This document shows positions 46,714 through 58,233 of a stretch of 64,000 nucleotides of DNA, one piece after another (position 1 is the stretch's first letter; every line of letters begins with the position of its first letter). Origin of the DNA: Hypomesus transpacificus (lineage: Eukaryota > Chordata > Actinopteri > Osmeriformes > Osmeridae); NCBI RefSeq assembly GCF_021917145.1, contig NC_061063.1, forward strand, positions 10,384,263 through 10,448,262, written 5' to 3'. The notes beneath the pieces were generated by a model. It saw only the letters and a list, made by a program, of their open reading frames with translations. It was not told the DNA's origin and did not search any database. Position numbers and translations under genes: made by a program.

Positions 46714-47487
46714 ATGAGATTACGCTTGCTGTGTAAATATCCCAGTCACCTCCAACACTCGGACTTTAAATTTAGTTTGAAAACAAGTCGTTCGGTTGAA
46801 AAGTTACTTTCCATGGAGCATGCGTGCAGTTTGGCGAGTCTCGATTCGGAATGGACAGCGACCACACAAGAGCCTGGATCAGTTGATGACAATAATATAT
46901 CTGTAAACTGTAACAAAGAACTGGAAACATATTTCACTTGCCACGACGAGGATTTATATATACAACCGAGTAGTCCGCAGTCGTCCCATAACGGCAGCTC
47001 AAGTCACCTCTCAAGGGAACTCCACGAAGGTGTTCCGGCACTTTACATGCTTTCCGATGACGAACTCGCGATTGATGGGTCGGGAAAGTCAGTGGATTAT
47101 GGATTCATAAGCGCTGTGACCTGCCTCGTGACTGGTATTTTGTTAGTTTCCATATCCTATGCAATCCCCCTGGACGTCAAAGTGGACTCGGACAGGGTCT
47201 CGGCTCGGGAGATGGAGAGCTTGGAAAGGGAGAACGCTCGAGTTTGGGCTGGGGTGGATAAGTGTGTCATAGCTGGTCTCTGCCTGCTAACCTTTGGGGG
47301 TGTTATGATGTCTACCCTGGTGATGGTCTCTATGAGGAGAGAAGAGGTGGTTAGGAGAACGGCCTTTGGCTATTCCATGCTGCCTGTAAAGTTATATGGC
47401 TCCATCGCTTTAAGAGGAGGCTCAAACCAGACTCTGGCCGCCTCTTCACAACTGTCTGTTGCGGACGGAGATTTAGAAGTCTGCTGA
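46714..47487 (+). CDS. tmem74: TMEM74, single coding exon
   Basis: Two-pass membrane protein of lysosomes and autophagosomes, known to promote autophagy in human cells. The frame gives 257 aa (human 305). The conserved C-terminal half carries SVDYGFISAVTCLVTGILLVSI (TM1, about residues 125-147) and then the REMESLERENARVWAGVDKC loop. TM2 (VIAGLCLLTFGGVMMSTLVM) follows, and the C-tail has KLYGSIALR. The N-terminal half is acidic, Ser-rich and poorly conserved, as usual for the family. The first ATG (46714) is used; an internal ATG at 46813 (MEHACSLAS) is a possible alternative start. Linkage to TRHR and NUDCD1 supports TMEM74 over its paralogue TMEM74B. Confidence 0.92.
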   Translation: MRLRLLCKYPSHLQHSDFKFSLKTSRSVEKLLSMEHACSLASLDSEWTATTQEPGSVDDNNISVNCNKELETYFTCHDEDLYIQPSSPQSSHNGSSSHLSRELHEGVPALYMLSDDELAIDGSGKSVDYGFISAVTCLVTGILLVSISYAIPLDVKVDSDRVSAREMESLERENARVWAGVDKCVIAGLCLLTFGGVMMSTLVMVSMRREEVVRRTAFGYSMLPVKLYGSIALRGGSNQTLAASSQLSVADGDLEVC

Positions 47488-47621
47488 AATCCATACCCTT
47501 ATCCTAACGACACCTTATGGTGCACAAGTTGTAAACTGTAAATTGTCTCTTTTGTGAAAGGTCTGTTTCAAATTGTTGTCATAGATTTGTCATAAAAATG
47601 TCCATTACACTTATAGAGCCG

Positions 47622-47627
47622 AATAAA
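47622..47627 (+). terminator. Candidate TMEM74 poly(A) signal
   Basis: AATAAA 135 nt downstream of the TMEM74 stop codon, followed by a GT-rich stretch. Confidence 0.55.
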
Positions 47628-47794
47628 CATGAGAGCTGTGGTTGCGAAATGGAGCTTGGTAAATAGTTGTTACTTTGTGGTTTTGAACATTAACAACCAA
47701 TCTCAAAGATCAAGTCCTTATGTGAATGTCTTCTGTCAAATGAGACCATGCTTGTGTTTAACCATGGCTACATCTTTATAATAGGACTATAATG

Positions 47795-47885
47795 GGGTGA
47801 AGCTCAGAGGGTAGAACATTTGACAGCAGATCAACAGGTCACAGGGTCAAATCCTCCCTGCACATTGCATTAGATTAAAACATCT
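47795..47885 (+). mobile_element. tRNA-derived SINE remnant
   Basis: Has an A-box-like AAGCTCAGAGGGTAGAAC and a B-box-like GGGTCAAATCC, then an A/T-rich tail with ATTATTATT repeats. It lies downstream of TMEM74. Confidence 0.5.
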
Positions 47886-50149
47886 GCTGAATTATTATTA
47901 TTATTTAATATTAAACAATCATTATTAATACTTTCAGCTCCTGTTAAATGTGCTACATGTAAACAAACACTCAAACACCAGCCTTCCCCGTCTGGATGCA
48001 GTCACTCAAACACCAGCCTTCCCACTGTGGATGCAGTCACTCGGGTCATTATTCAGCACTGCTGACTGAATTGGATTGCTGGCAGGGTTACGCAAAGTTA
48101 ACAGCAGGGGGGGACTGTGTTTGCTGGGAACCAGAACAGTGTTGGTCTGATACACATGGAGTGTTCCTCAGTTGGGAGCCTGCAGTCTGGATCCCAGCGG
48201 TTCTGTATCCCTCTCTCTGGTTATGGATTAACACAGTCTTGACTTTTTGAATCCTCGTTTCATCTGTCTTAACATTACCGAGCTAACACAATTCCGACCA
48301 AGCTGGTTGAGACACAGACAGCTCGATGTGTCTCAGACGTGAGATACACTGCCAGCGTGTGGGTTAGCATATCTGGTGTATGCTGTGAAAGTGCCAACCT
48401 GTCAATAAGAAACTCAGACCTAGCAGAGAACCCTATTATATTAGAGAGGCTTCACACAACCATATGCTGTATAATTCTGATCAATAAATCATTTATCCAC
48501 AAGGGAATGTAGAGTGTTTCTGATGTGCCATTTTTGCAGACCTTGTCCTTTTTGTAGCTGCTTCCACAGACAGGAACATTTTGCAGTAAATATTGATTAA
48601 ATGTTATCCTCTGCAGCACAGCAATACTCAATCTTTTGGGTTTTGACTCCATCTAAATTTCATGTTCAGTGTAGTTTCAGTTAATTTTTTAAGGTTTATT
48701 CATTGCCTTGGACAATCCTTTTCACACACTGAATGACTCATTGTTTGCAGTCACGAGAATGTGGATCGTAGAATGTGAACATGGCAGATGGAAAAGCATT
48801 CAAAGACAAAGCTTTAAACACAGCTATGTAGGAATCGGCTCGAGGGGTTTGAAAAACCTGTTGTTCATACTACATTTAAACGACAGCTTTTTTTTTTTTA
48901 CCTACTTGGTGTCATTAACCCGATGATGTTGCAACTAAAATAACAGACGTTATTTCAGTCTGTTCCATCCTCAGACTGTAGAGGGCGCTGTTTGCTTATG
49001 CATTACTTCTCTGACCTGTCCCGTCATCCATTCATCAACCCTGCGGTACACTTCATTATGTAAGGGCGATTCTAGGATCAGACCTTTAGGGGGGCCTCCA
49101 ATGAAAATGTGACATCTGCGCCATGAAATTAACTACCTACTTCTTCTCTCCTCTTCTTAAAGCTGCATGGTGACACTGGATATTAAACTTGTTTAGAGCC
49201 CTTTGAACCTGTAATTGGTTGTCATCTGTCACTAACAGACATGTTAGCAAACTCTTACGTTAGAGCACTAAAACTTATTTAAGATAATAATAAATCTTTT
49301 TTTATTTTTAATTATTATTTTTATTTTTAGGGGTGCTGAGATGAAATGTAGATGTGCTTGACCACCCATCAAAATAGTTTAAAATCGCCACAGTGTAATA
49401 GTAATGTTGTTGTTAAGAGACGTTCTTGTCAAGCAAACCTAACTGACCCCACAAATTAATTATCTGTTCAGTAAAAGTATACATTTGGATTTGTATATGA
49501 TCTTCAGAGGATCTGCTTAACCACTTTGCAGTGCTGACAGTATAACTGTCACCAACGTCATTCCACAGGCAGGGCTGTTCGAGGGATCCAGTCCCACTCT
49601 CCTCCTACATCAGGGATTGTTGTGCCTTGGTCCAGTTTTGAAAACCTCTTAGAAGTTACTTGCATTAGTTGAAAATAGATCTAACTTCTGGGTCAATCAA
49701 GACATGTTAACTTTTTGTATTTGTGTATTATAGCTATTTTATATTTAATTTTATTCTATATCTCTTACTGTGATTATATGATTAATGTATGCACTTTCAT
49801 GGTGAATAAAACCGTTTTGCCATCTCTGGAAGGGAGTCAATTTAGATCTAGATTTCTGTTTTTCTAGCTCTATTTTTTCATTGATATACTGTGAGGCCTG
49901 GCCATCAAAACACTACATTCAAGTTTGTGAACTTGTTCCGTGCTTCTGTCCTGTTCTGCAATGTGTGTTGAAAGCTGTTGTGACTGTGTCAAGAAGACAC
50001 CATTTTCATCAGGATGCAAAACTGTAAAACCCTCAACTCCAGGTCAGTCCATCTCTGGTCACTTTAATCTCTTATTCACAAAACGTCATTTGTTTCGTTC
50101 ACAACTGTGAACACAATCAATGGCCTTTGAACAAAGATGTCTTTGTCTT
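47886..50149. other. Intergenic region TMEM74 / plectin
   Basis: No gene recognised. It includes a short tandem duplication at 47965-48035 (CACTCAAACACCAGCCTTCC) and a hAT-like repeat near 49060-49397. Otherwise A/T-rich unique DNA. Confidence 0.5.
49060..49397. mobile_element. hAT-like MITE
   Basis: The left end AAGGGCGATTCTAGGATC resembles the terminus of the remnant at 23640. The right end (AAAATCGCCAC) is a partial inverted match (GGCGATT). No coding capacity. Confidence 0.35.
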
Positions 50150-50188
50150 ATCCAGAGAGGGAGTTAGAGAGAAGGAGAGAGAGAAAGA

Positions 50189-50241
<53 letters not shown>

Positions 50242-50255
50242 CGAGAAAGAAAGAA
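50150..50255. repeat. GA microsatellite
   Basis: (GA)n with AGAAAGA interruptions. Confidence 0.9.
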
Positions 50256-50382
50256 TTAACTGTAATTGCTCCCCCAGTGTTGCTTGTCATTTGTCATCCC
50301 ATGAACAAATAATGAATAGTTCTGTGTCTCTTCTTCTTGTTCAAATGGAACAATAAACCCAAACAGAACCCCTCTTCCTCAG

Positions 50383-50467
50383 CTGAGTGAGGACAGACCG
50401 GAGAGTCCGCTCCGGAGACGTCCATCCCTGCTACGAGGAAAAGATGACTGCGAAAACGATGAGTATG
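50383..50467 (+). other. Possible upstream exon of plectin
   Basis: Bounded by a good acceptor (CCTCTTCCTCAG) and donor (TATG|gtaaac). One frame is open and reads LSEDRPESPLRRRPSLLRGK. Another frame, ATG ACT GCG...AGT ATG, would join in phase 0 with the exon at 53304. Neither reading is proven; it may be a non-coding 5' exon or nothing. Confidence 0.25.
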
Positions 50468-50496
50468 GTAAACAATCACTTTGTGTATGTATGAGG

Positions 50497-50640
50497 GGAG
50501 TCAGGTGGCTGAGCGGTGAGGGAGTCGGGCTAGTAATTACTACTTGCCTCGGGGGGAATGTCCCTGTACTTACTGTAAGTCGCTCTGGATAAGAGCGTCT
50601 GCTAAATGACTAAATGTAAATGTAATGTATGTGGGTTGCT
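50497..50640 (+). mobile_element. Truncated tRNA-derived SINE
   Basis: Starts GGAGTCAGGTGGCTGAGCGG (A box) and ends with the fish SINE tail TAAGTCGCTCTGGATAAGAG plus CGTCTGCTAAATGAC. The middle with the B box is deleted compared with the copy at 59385. Confidence 0.75.
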
Positions 50641-50989
50641 CTAAACATCAACACCAGCTCCCTTCACTCTCTTCAACTCCATTAGATGACAGCTGGCAAC
50701 ATCCCTTTTCATCGTGTTAAACTTTGACTACAAGATGTTTATCAAGTACCAAGCTGCCACATTAGCAACACAGTGAGATGTTTAGTTCCTCTCATTAGTT
50801 TTGTAGAATGTGGTTTGGTAGCTACCTTGGACCATAGCCCAAAGTTGTTGTCACAGGCCGATGCAGTTGGTTGGTCAGGATCAGGCCATGGCACAATGGG
50901 GCAATGTTGGCACACAGACTGGCATTCAGAATAAATGACACGCAACCATCATAAAATGGGGGGTGGGCAGCAGGCACAGCCATGAGCTC

Positions 50990-51092
50990 TCCCCACCCCC
51001 TCTTCACCCCCTCCCCCTCCACACCCCCTCCTTACCCCCTCCCCACCCCCTCCTCACCCGCTCCCCACCCCCTCCCCATCCACCACCACTCC
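50990..51092 (-). other. C-rich tract (G-quadruplex potential on minus strand)
   Basis: More than ten runs of four or five C separated by one to four bases (CCCCCTCCCC, ACCCCCTCC). The complementary strand has many G4-forming runs. It lies about 400 bp upstream of the candidate plectin 5' exon. Confidence 0.6.
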
Positions 51093-51469
51093 TGGACCAC
51101 TCATGGTCAATGTGGGAGAGATGAGATTAACTGCTACTCAAACTGCTGTGAGCGGAAACCATCTGAATTAGTGTCGTGGTACTGCAAGGGGCGTGTCAAG
51201 ATGTTTTAATTAAAGTGATTGAAATCAAGACAGGTAATTAGGACTGAATTTGATTAGTTGACTACAAGTTATATTTCAATGTATCAACTTGCTCTAACAT
51301 TTATAGAGACCATAGATGTAGACTATTATGTAATCACAGTCCTTTTATAAATTACATTATGACCTTGCATGAAAATGTTCTGATGCAAACAGGAAAGTAA
51401 TGCAAGCTTGATGCAGGATAATGCAGTTTAGAACTGCCCGATTTTGTCTATAACCGCTCTGCTCCCCCC

Positions 51470-51612
51470 TGTCTCTGGCGCATCTCTAACGAGCGAGCAT
51501 TGACGCACGCGTGGATGTTCACAAGTACTGTAGGTCCGGGAATGTAACGGGAGTGACAGTCGCAGGATTACAGGGGAGGCATCCCAGCAGCGTTCACCGT
51601 TTAGCGTCCGAC
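51470..51612 (+). promoter_or_regulatory. CpG-containing candidate 5' non-coding exon/promoter of plectin 1a
   Basis: GC-rich compared with its neighbours, with several CpGs (GCGAGCATTGACGCACGCGT), and ends in a strong donor GAC|gtaagtaaac at 51613. The 1a exon at 53304 starts with a splice acceptor, so an upstream 5' UTR exon is required, and this segment fits. No protein frame is proposed. Confidence 0.35.
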
Positions 51613-52999
51613 GTAAGTAAACTACTGTAGCCTGCACCGTTCAAGATGTTGTCGTGCCGCATCGTCGCTGCGTTTAAAGCCCGTGCAATTTTTTGATGTC
51701 GATACCATGATTTTCCGGTACAGTCCACGAGAAATGTGTTAAATATAACAGGGGATGCACCCACTCGTAAAGCCGGTGTATCGGCGAAAAACAATGCAGT
51801 GTCACGTTGTCCACGACAGTGTGTAGTAGCATCATGTTGTTTGAGATTTGTGAGCATGTTGACATTATTTAGCGGTAGGTTATGTTTTACAGTGTTATCC
51901 CTAGTTGCTTACACCCAGCTGCGAGTGTTGTTTATATGTAATTGACACATGTGCCAATATCCTAAATCAGTCATTCCAAATTGACCTACAACAGTCCCAA
52001 GGTCCTAATCCAGAGTTGCAGAAGCATGCTCTTCTCTGGGTAACTTGGGGTAACAAGCTACCATCGCCTTGACCTTGCTTGAGTACCATCAAAACATAGA
52101 TTGTGTGTCAGGCCTTTGATACGGATTTGTCACAAACTGGCGGTTTAATTCCCGTAATATCTGCTTTTGATTTCAAGATGATGGCCACTCAAAGTAATTG
52201 CGGTTTGTGCTAAGTAGTATATGATTGATGCTAGGAACCGTGTGCGGATCATCTCAGGCCACTTTTCGCAGTGTTCCTCGTGATCAACTCCATCCTTGGC
52301 TGAGAATTACACTCTCCAAGTGTCTTTGTGTTTTACTGCCTTCTAGACACAGAGAGATGAATGAAACGTCAGTTCTTTCAGTACCATCGGTTTTATTTCG
52401 CATATTTAATCCATTATCTCCTCCAAATATATTTATATCATAATTTGAATTAAATAAGTCGTAATGTTCACAGCTGTTGTTGAAGTATTTTTGTCAAACT
52501 ATTCAGTTCTGTATGCTTAAAGGTTCAAAGTTCAGTATAGTTATATGGAGATATAACAAAGCAGAACCTGCACATTCCAATCTGGAGATCTGTTCTTGTA
52601 CAGCTTTTGCTGACCAGAGCAGCTACCTGGGCTCATGCCCCCCCTATTCACAAAGACAAACTGTGAGGCATCCGTTTATCAGCCTGCAGAATACTCAGGA
52701 GGAGTCTCCTTAGATTGAAGTATATTTATTAATTTCTCATACTCTGACACTGTTACACATCCGTCCTAACAAAGGTAGGCAGCTGCAGTAATGATTTGAT
52801 ACTATGGTGTAAACAGTGCTGTAACTGGAGGTTTGGCTTGTTGTGTCTGTTTGTGTCAGTGTTGCCCAGGGAGGAGCTCGTGTGGATGGGCAGCGCCCCT
52901 GTAGACAGCAGTGTTGGGCTGGAGATGATGACTCAGCTGAAACAGGCTGGCTGTGGCGCATGCTTCCTGCATTACCTGCTCTCCTCACACCATGCAGGG

Positions 53000-53205
53000 A
53001 GAGGAAAGACTCCCACCAAAAGATGGAGGGAGAGAGAGAAAGGAAATAGAGAGTAGGTAGAGAGGTGGAGGGAAAGACAAAGAGAAGAGAAGGGAGAGAG
53101 AGAGGTGGAGGGAGAGAGGAGAGAGAAAGAAAGAAGAGAGAGAGGTGGAGGGAGAGAGAGAGAGGTGGAGGGAGAGAGAGGTGGAGGGAGAGAGGAGAGA
53201 GAAAT
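53000..53205. repeat. Purine-rich GA/GGA minisatellite
   Basis: Imperfect GGAGGGAGAGAGAGAGGT copies about 100 nt upstream of the plectin 1a exon. Confidence 0.8.
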
Positions 53206-53303
53206 ACACTATTGTGACGCTGTAGAAACAGACATAAAGTTCAAACAAGGGCAGGTAGGTGGATGGCGGTGCTGTGTTGACGCGTTCCTCCTGGTCCTCC
53301 CAG

Positions 53304-53514
53304 GTGATGACCGAGCAGGAGGACCTGCCCAGGAGGAGGCCGCTGGTCAGAGCCGCTTCGGAGGACAGCTCCAGCGAACTGAGCATGAGCAGCTCTCCGT
53401 TGCCAGGCGACACGTTACCATGGAATCTGCCCAAACACCACCGTCTGAAGCGCTCCAAGTCTGCCTCCGGGGTCATCCTGGACCCTGCGGAGAGGGCTGT
53501 CATCCGCATAGCAG
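53304..53514 (+). CDS. plec: Plectin alternative first coding exon, type 1a (5' end of a gene running off the right edge)
   Basis: Plectin is a giant plakin-family cytolinker joining intermediate filaments to actin, hemidesmosomes and microtubules; alternative first exons direct isoforms to different sites. The ATG is at 53307. The encoded stretch contains SPLPGDTLPWNLPK and ends VILDPAERAVIRIA, matching the human 1a exon (GDTLPWNLGK...VLDPAERAVIRIA). Isoform 1a is the hemidesmosomal form in epithelia. The donor GCAG|gtacac is phase 1, so the next codon would start with G, as required for the Asp of the shared DERDRVQ exon. A spliced 5' UTR is implied by the acceptor (CTCCCAG) directly before 53304. 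The shared exons were not found in the window. Confidence 0.9.
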
Positions 53515-55635
53515 GTACACACACACACACACACATACACACACACCAACTGAACACACACACACATCCACAAACTGAACATACACATACACACTATATT
53601 TCACATGGTCCTTGATCAATCAAGTATGTTAATCCACTCACACAGAGAGTGGATTTTCATTTGAGCTTTTCTTCTGCTTCACATGTTTGTGATGGAATTG
53701 AATCAACGATTCAATCCAAGAATTCCTCATCCAGACTTTTACTGTGAAGTCTGGATGTTAAATGATTCACCATACGCTTCAGACACTTTCAGACACAACC
53801 AGGAAGAGGCTGAAGTGATTAAGCTCTCTGTGTGTAGTACTCAATTACACCACTAGAGGACAGGCGCCAAATAAAAACAAGGTTGAGTTTGTGATGAGAA
53901 TGTCTCCATGGTTGTGTGCTGTTACAGTGTTGCACGCTTCAATATCTGCTCCACCTTTAACCTCTACTAAATGCACAATTTAGATTAATAAAAAAAATAG
54001 TCTGTCGTGTGTTTTCGTGTGTCACGGGAAGTAATCAGGCTCCCGAACGTGCTGCCTGGACCTCCAGGCCGTGTCTGTCTCTCAAAGCCAGAGCCTCAAG
54101 TCTCTTCCTCACATCTTTCTGATGAGCTTTCAGTCCACGAGCCAATAACATCAGGCATGGTGACTGCTGTGGGAGGGAGGTATGTTACTCATCATGTGAA
54201 TGAGCAGAAAGGAACCGTCAATGAATACTGAGGTTATTTGTCTGTCATTTCCTCCACCCGTACTTAATATGCTGAAAGGACAAAGAAGAACCACTGTTCT
54301 CGAGCTAGCGCAGCATGGTGGTAGTTTTTTTGCAGTCTACAGAAGTAACATTCTGGTCTGGGAGAGACTCCGGTGGCCGATGAAGAGGGGGAAGCTATGG
54401 GCAATTTACAGTCTTGCTGTAGCTGTCCAATCAGAGATGATCTGAGGGGAGCCAATTACTGAGCCAGCCTCACTTCGACGTTGATTATTTTGTTGCTTTG
54501 AAGTGTTGAAGTGACATATATGAAGCTGGTTGAGAGAATATTAAGAATATGTAAGATGGTACAACTCTGTTCTCAAGGCAAATATATCTCTGAGTTTGAC
54601 ACTTTTTTGGGATGCTACATGATTCCAAACATTGTGTTTTTTTGTATGTGTAAAGAGATGTCTTCACTATAACTCTGCAATGTAGAAAATAGCAGACATG
54701 AATAGGTGAGTCAGAATGTTTGACTGGACATGAGCAAAACTTTGCAGACTATAAGTTTGCTGAATCTTTTCCAATCACAACATATTTTCTAGCCATAACA
54801 CTCAGCTTTAAGACTTTTGGAGATATTTGAGATGTTGATAAGAAGTTGAAATTGGTGCTTTTGGCAGAAATACTTCCTCTGCTGCCTTTTTATTGACTGC
54901 AGCCTGGTGCAGATATAAATCTCATGCGTTAGCACAGACTTCTAATACATCTAATGATATAAGCTGAAATCCAACACCCCTGGCCAGATTTCATTGTTCA
55001 GTTGAAAACAAACTCATCTGCTCTGACAGAAACAACAAGCACGTCTGTCCTGGGAGTTTCAGGGTTCCGTGGAGGTGGGGTGCTCTGGCACCCGTGTCTG
55101 TATGTTGTCATCTGCTTCTGGAAGTCTCTCCGACGCTCCAGAGCAGCTCTGTGGAGCGCAGCTCGTTCAAATGGAAGAGAAAAAGCTTCCATACAGCACA
55201 TCTGATATGCCTGAACTGTGTTTGTGTTGTGTTGTGTTGGTGTCTTACAGTCCCTCATGTAACCCCACACTGATCAGTTATTTGTCCCTGGTGGAGGTAA
55301 GGCAGGGGAGGGCTGGTGGGCAGGCCGGGGTGTGATCTGGGGGCGAGACTGTGCTCTCTGCTGGTGTCAGTGTTGGTGGGTTTGCTTCTGTGCCTTTAAG
55401 AGGAGGGCTCGACATGTGTGTTGGTATTTCTCAAGCAGAGGAGAGGAGTAGTGGTGCTTTGGTGGTCTGGTTCTCTCAGCTGAGGAAGGAATACTCATTG
55501 TAAGTGAGACAGTGTGACTGGAGAAGACAGACAGACAGACATTGACTGTCTGACAGACAGAGCTTTGACAGTCATCCAGCCGTGCCCAGCCTGAGGAGAG
55601 AGCAGCAGTGTGGAGGTGACCTGACCTGACCTGCC
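53515..55635. other. Plectin intronic DNA between exons 1a and 1f
   Basis: (CA)n repeats just after the 1a donor, then A/T-rich DNA. No further first exon was recognised; a very short one such as 1d (seven codons in human) could be missed. The region 55340-55635 upstream of the 1f start should carry its promoter. Confidence 0.5.
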
Positions 55636-55735
55636 ATGTCTCTGCCAGCCACGTGTGAGCCAGGGCTGCAGCCAGCTCACCTGGAGGAGCAGGACTACGT
55701 CCAGGCCTACGAGAACGTCAGAGAGAAGTACAAAG
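55636..55735 (+). CDS. plec: Plectin alternative first coding exon, type 1f
   Basis: ATG at 55636 begins MSLPATCEPG and ends EEQDYVQAYENVREKYK. This closely matches human plectin 1f (EQDFIQAYEEVREKYK), the isoform of focal adhesions and muscle costameres. The donor AAAG|gtaaca is phase 1, the same as 1a and 1e. Compared with human the N-terminus is longer by about eleven residues. The upstream 5' UTR has a CAGA-repeat hairpin (GACAGACAGACA...CTGTCTGACAGACAG) at 55527-55560. Confidence 0.9.
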
Positions 55736-56436
55736 GTAACACAACTACTCTGTGCTGGCAGCTGGAGACGGAGATCAGGCCTGGGTGTGAAGTCATGGAA
55801 AGTACCGGGGGGGGGGGGATTGTGTGTGTGTGTGTGTGCTTGGTCTGAATGTGTGTGTGTGTGTTTAGTGAACCAGGCTATCTGGCATCAGGTGGTTCCA
55901 TATTGATTGGCAGAGATGTGCTGTATTTCAGAAGTACCTACAAGGGTATGGCAAACTGCACCTATGCAGTGCTACTGTACATCACAGTCCACAATGACAC
56001 TGGAAGGTGTGCTGTTGGCAATGCTCCTGTTGTCTGAGTGTGGATGTGGTCTATTTCTGAGGGATCATAAACCCTAACTAACGAACACATGGTGCTCTGT
56101 AATGTTAGCAGCAGCATGCCTTTCTCTGTCAGCAGGTCGGCTGGTTAGAAACGTCACTGACAGGGTGGACAATCAGAGATGGTGGGCAAATCCAGTCATT
56201 AACTTCGTTCCTCTTTGTGATAACAGTAATGCCATTTAGCTCTTCTTCACTTCTTCATAGTCTGAATTGAATTATACCCACCCCACTCTGAGGACAGGGC
56301 TTTATTTAGGAAACCAAATTATTTCACTTTGATACCAGAATCTGCCTGACAGGCCCAGCTGTACAGTGTTATGATCTCTGTCTCTATCGTGATGCAGCTG
56401 AACACAGGGATGAGCTAACTGAACTGCTTGGGCACA

Positions 56437-56572
56437 GTCAGACTGCCTGAATACAGTCAGACTGCCTGAATACAGTCAGACTGCCTGAACACAGTCAGAC
56501 TGCCTGAACACAGTCCGACTGCCTGAACACAGTCAGACTGCCTGAACACAGTCAGACTGCCTGAACACTGCT
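56437..56572. repeat. 19-bp minisatellite
   Basis: About seven copies of AGTCAGACTGCCTGAACAC, with AATAC and TCCG variants. Confidence 0.9.
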
Positions 56573-57989
56573 CAGCTCAGATTAGCTGAAGTGAGCCAAC
56601 ATGCACAGTGACACTAGAGAGAACCATCCGATCAGTGTTGACAGAGAGGTGGGCTAATGGATGGGACCATATAGCCTTTGTTAGGGCTTACTATCTGTGT
56701 TTCTGACTTCATAAACTCAGATAACTTCTCTGTGAGTCGAGATGGTTCCTCTTAGTTATGATCCAGTCTGTGAGAAGCTTGTGAGTACATGAGATAAGAA
56801 CAGCTGATGTTGGTCAGATCAGTGAGTGGGTACTGGATCATCCAACCCAGGTATCTGAGGGTCTCTTACCCAGCTGCCATCTGTGCCATATGGGGTGACA
56901 TAAGGTCACTGTGTAGTTTCATAGTGCGGATGAAGCTCGATTCCCCGTTCCACATAGTGTTAATGGTATTTAGTGAAGACTGAACTGCAGGCTGTGCATC
57001 CAAACTGTTTGGAGAAACTAGTTCCAGTGTTAAGACAAGAAACGTTTATTTAATTCCAAATATTTTGTCATGAAATCGTTAAGTAATGTGAGTCGGATCA
57101 GATCGAGTTTGGGTCTCTGATGTTTGTTAATGTCGGATCTTTGGTTTGTCACTTTATTAGTGTTCCTTAGGCTGTAGCTATGCAACTGGACTGGTTGCGT
57201 GTCCTTGTCACTTTCCTTTGAAAACCCGCTACCAATATAACCCTCACCACTACTATAACCCTGATGTTCAGTCAGTCTCTCTTGAAGCTATTCTAGTTGA
57301 CAGAAGCACATTTTAGTTAGACTGACTACAATTAGAGTCTTATTTTGGTGGATTTCCTTCTGTACATGTACATTTAGTATTTGCACTAGTATAGTACATG
57401 TTTGAGTTCTAGTTGTGGTGGTTATTAAGATTTTCTTTCTTTTAAGTCTTTTTACTAACCCTGACTCAGCACATAACTAAAAGAGTTGTTCTTTACTTGC
57501 AGTTCACGACACACGCTCACACACACACACACACTCTTAATGTAGTCAAAGGTGACATTTTGCGAGGCATCTCTCTAAACCAGGATCCTCCATGTTCAGG
57601 AAGTGCTGCATCATCTTAGACACTTCACCCCACTGCAGCGTCTTCATGAAATATGAAGCAGCTTGCCAGAGCGACTCTCCTGAGCCTTGAGCAGCGCGGA
57701 GCTGAGAGGGGCGTGGTCATGTGACATCACACAGTGTGTTCTGCAGCCTCATCTCTGCCCGTCTGTCAATCAAACCACAGTTTTTACTGTCCGGTAATCT
57801 GCTGCGGTCCATTGGAACCTCCTCTAGCATCAGGGAGATGCAATGAGTTCCCTGGGCTGTGATTGGCTGAGGCACCTTCCTGTGAAAAGCTAAGGGAATG
57901 GGATAGGCCATTGTCAAGGGGAGAGAGGGGATGGGAGGGGGAGGCCGGACTTTTCTCTTTCACAGTTTCTCTGCTGAATAGGATTGGGA

Positions 57990-58012
57990 GAGAGGGAGAG
58001 GGAGGGAGGGAG

Positions 58013-58056
<44 letters not shown>
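57990..58056. repeat. GA microsatellite
   Basis: GGGA/GAGA run ending in (GA)n, upstream of the plectin 1e start. Confidence 0.9.
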
Positions 58057-58060
<4 letters not shown>

Positions 58061-58233
58061 AACCAAAACACAGCAGCTAAGCTTCCTTCCAGCAGCAGCA
58101 GTTCTGGAGCGAGACACACAGAGATAGCGGTTGTAGAGCCCAGCTCTTCTCCTCCATCAGTAGGCAGGCTAGCATTGGGCTGACCTTGCAGAGTGCTTGC
58201 TCGAAGCTTAGGAAAGCCCAGGACCAGCAGAGC

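Larger units (their letters stand above)
55736..58233. other. Plectin intronic DNA between exons 1f and 1e
   Basis: Contains GT runs at 55820-55865, a 19-bp minisatellite at 56437-56572, a GA microsatellite at 57990-58056 and the presumed 1e promoter. No other coding exon recognised. Confidence 0.5.
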
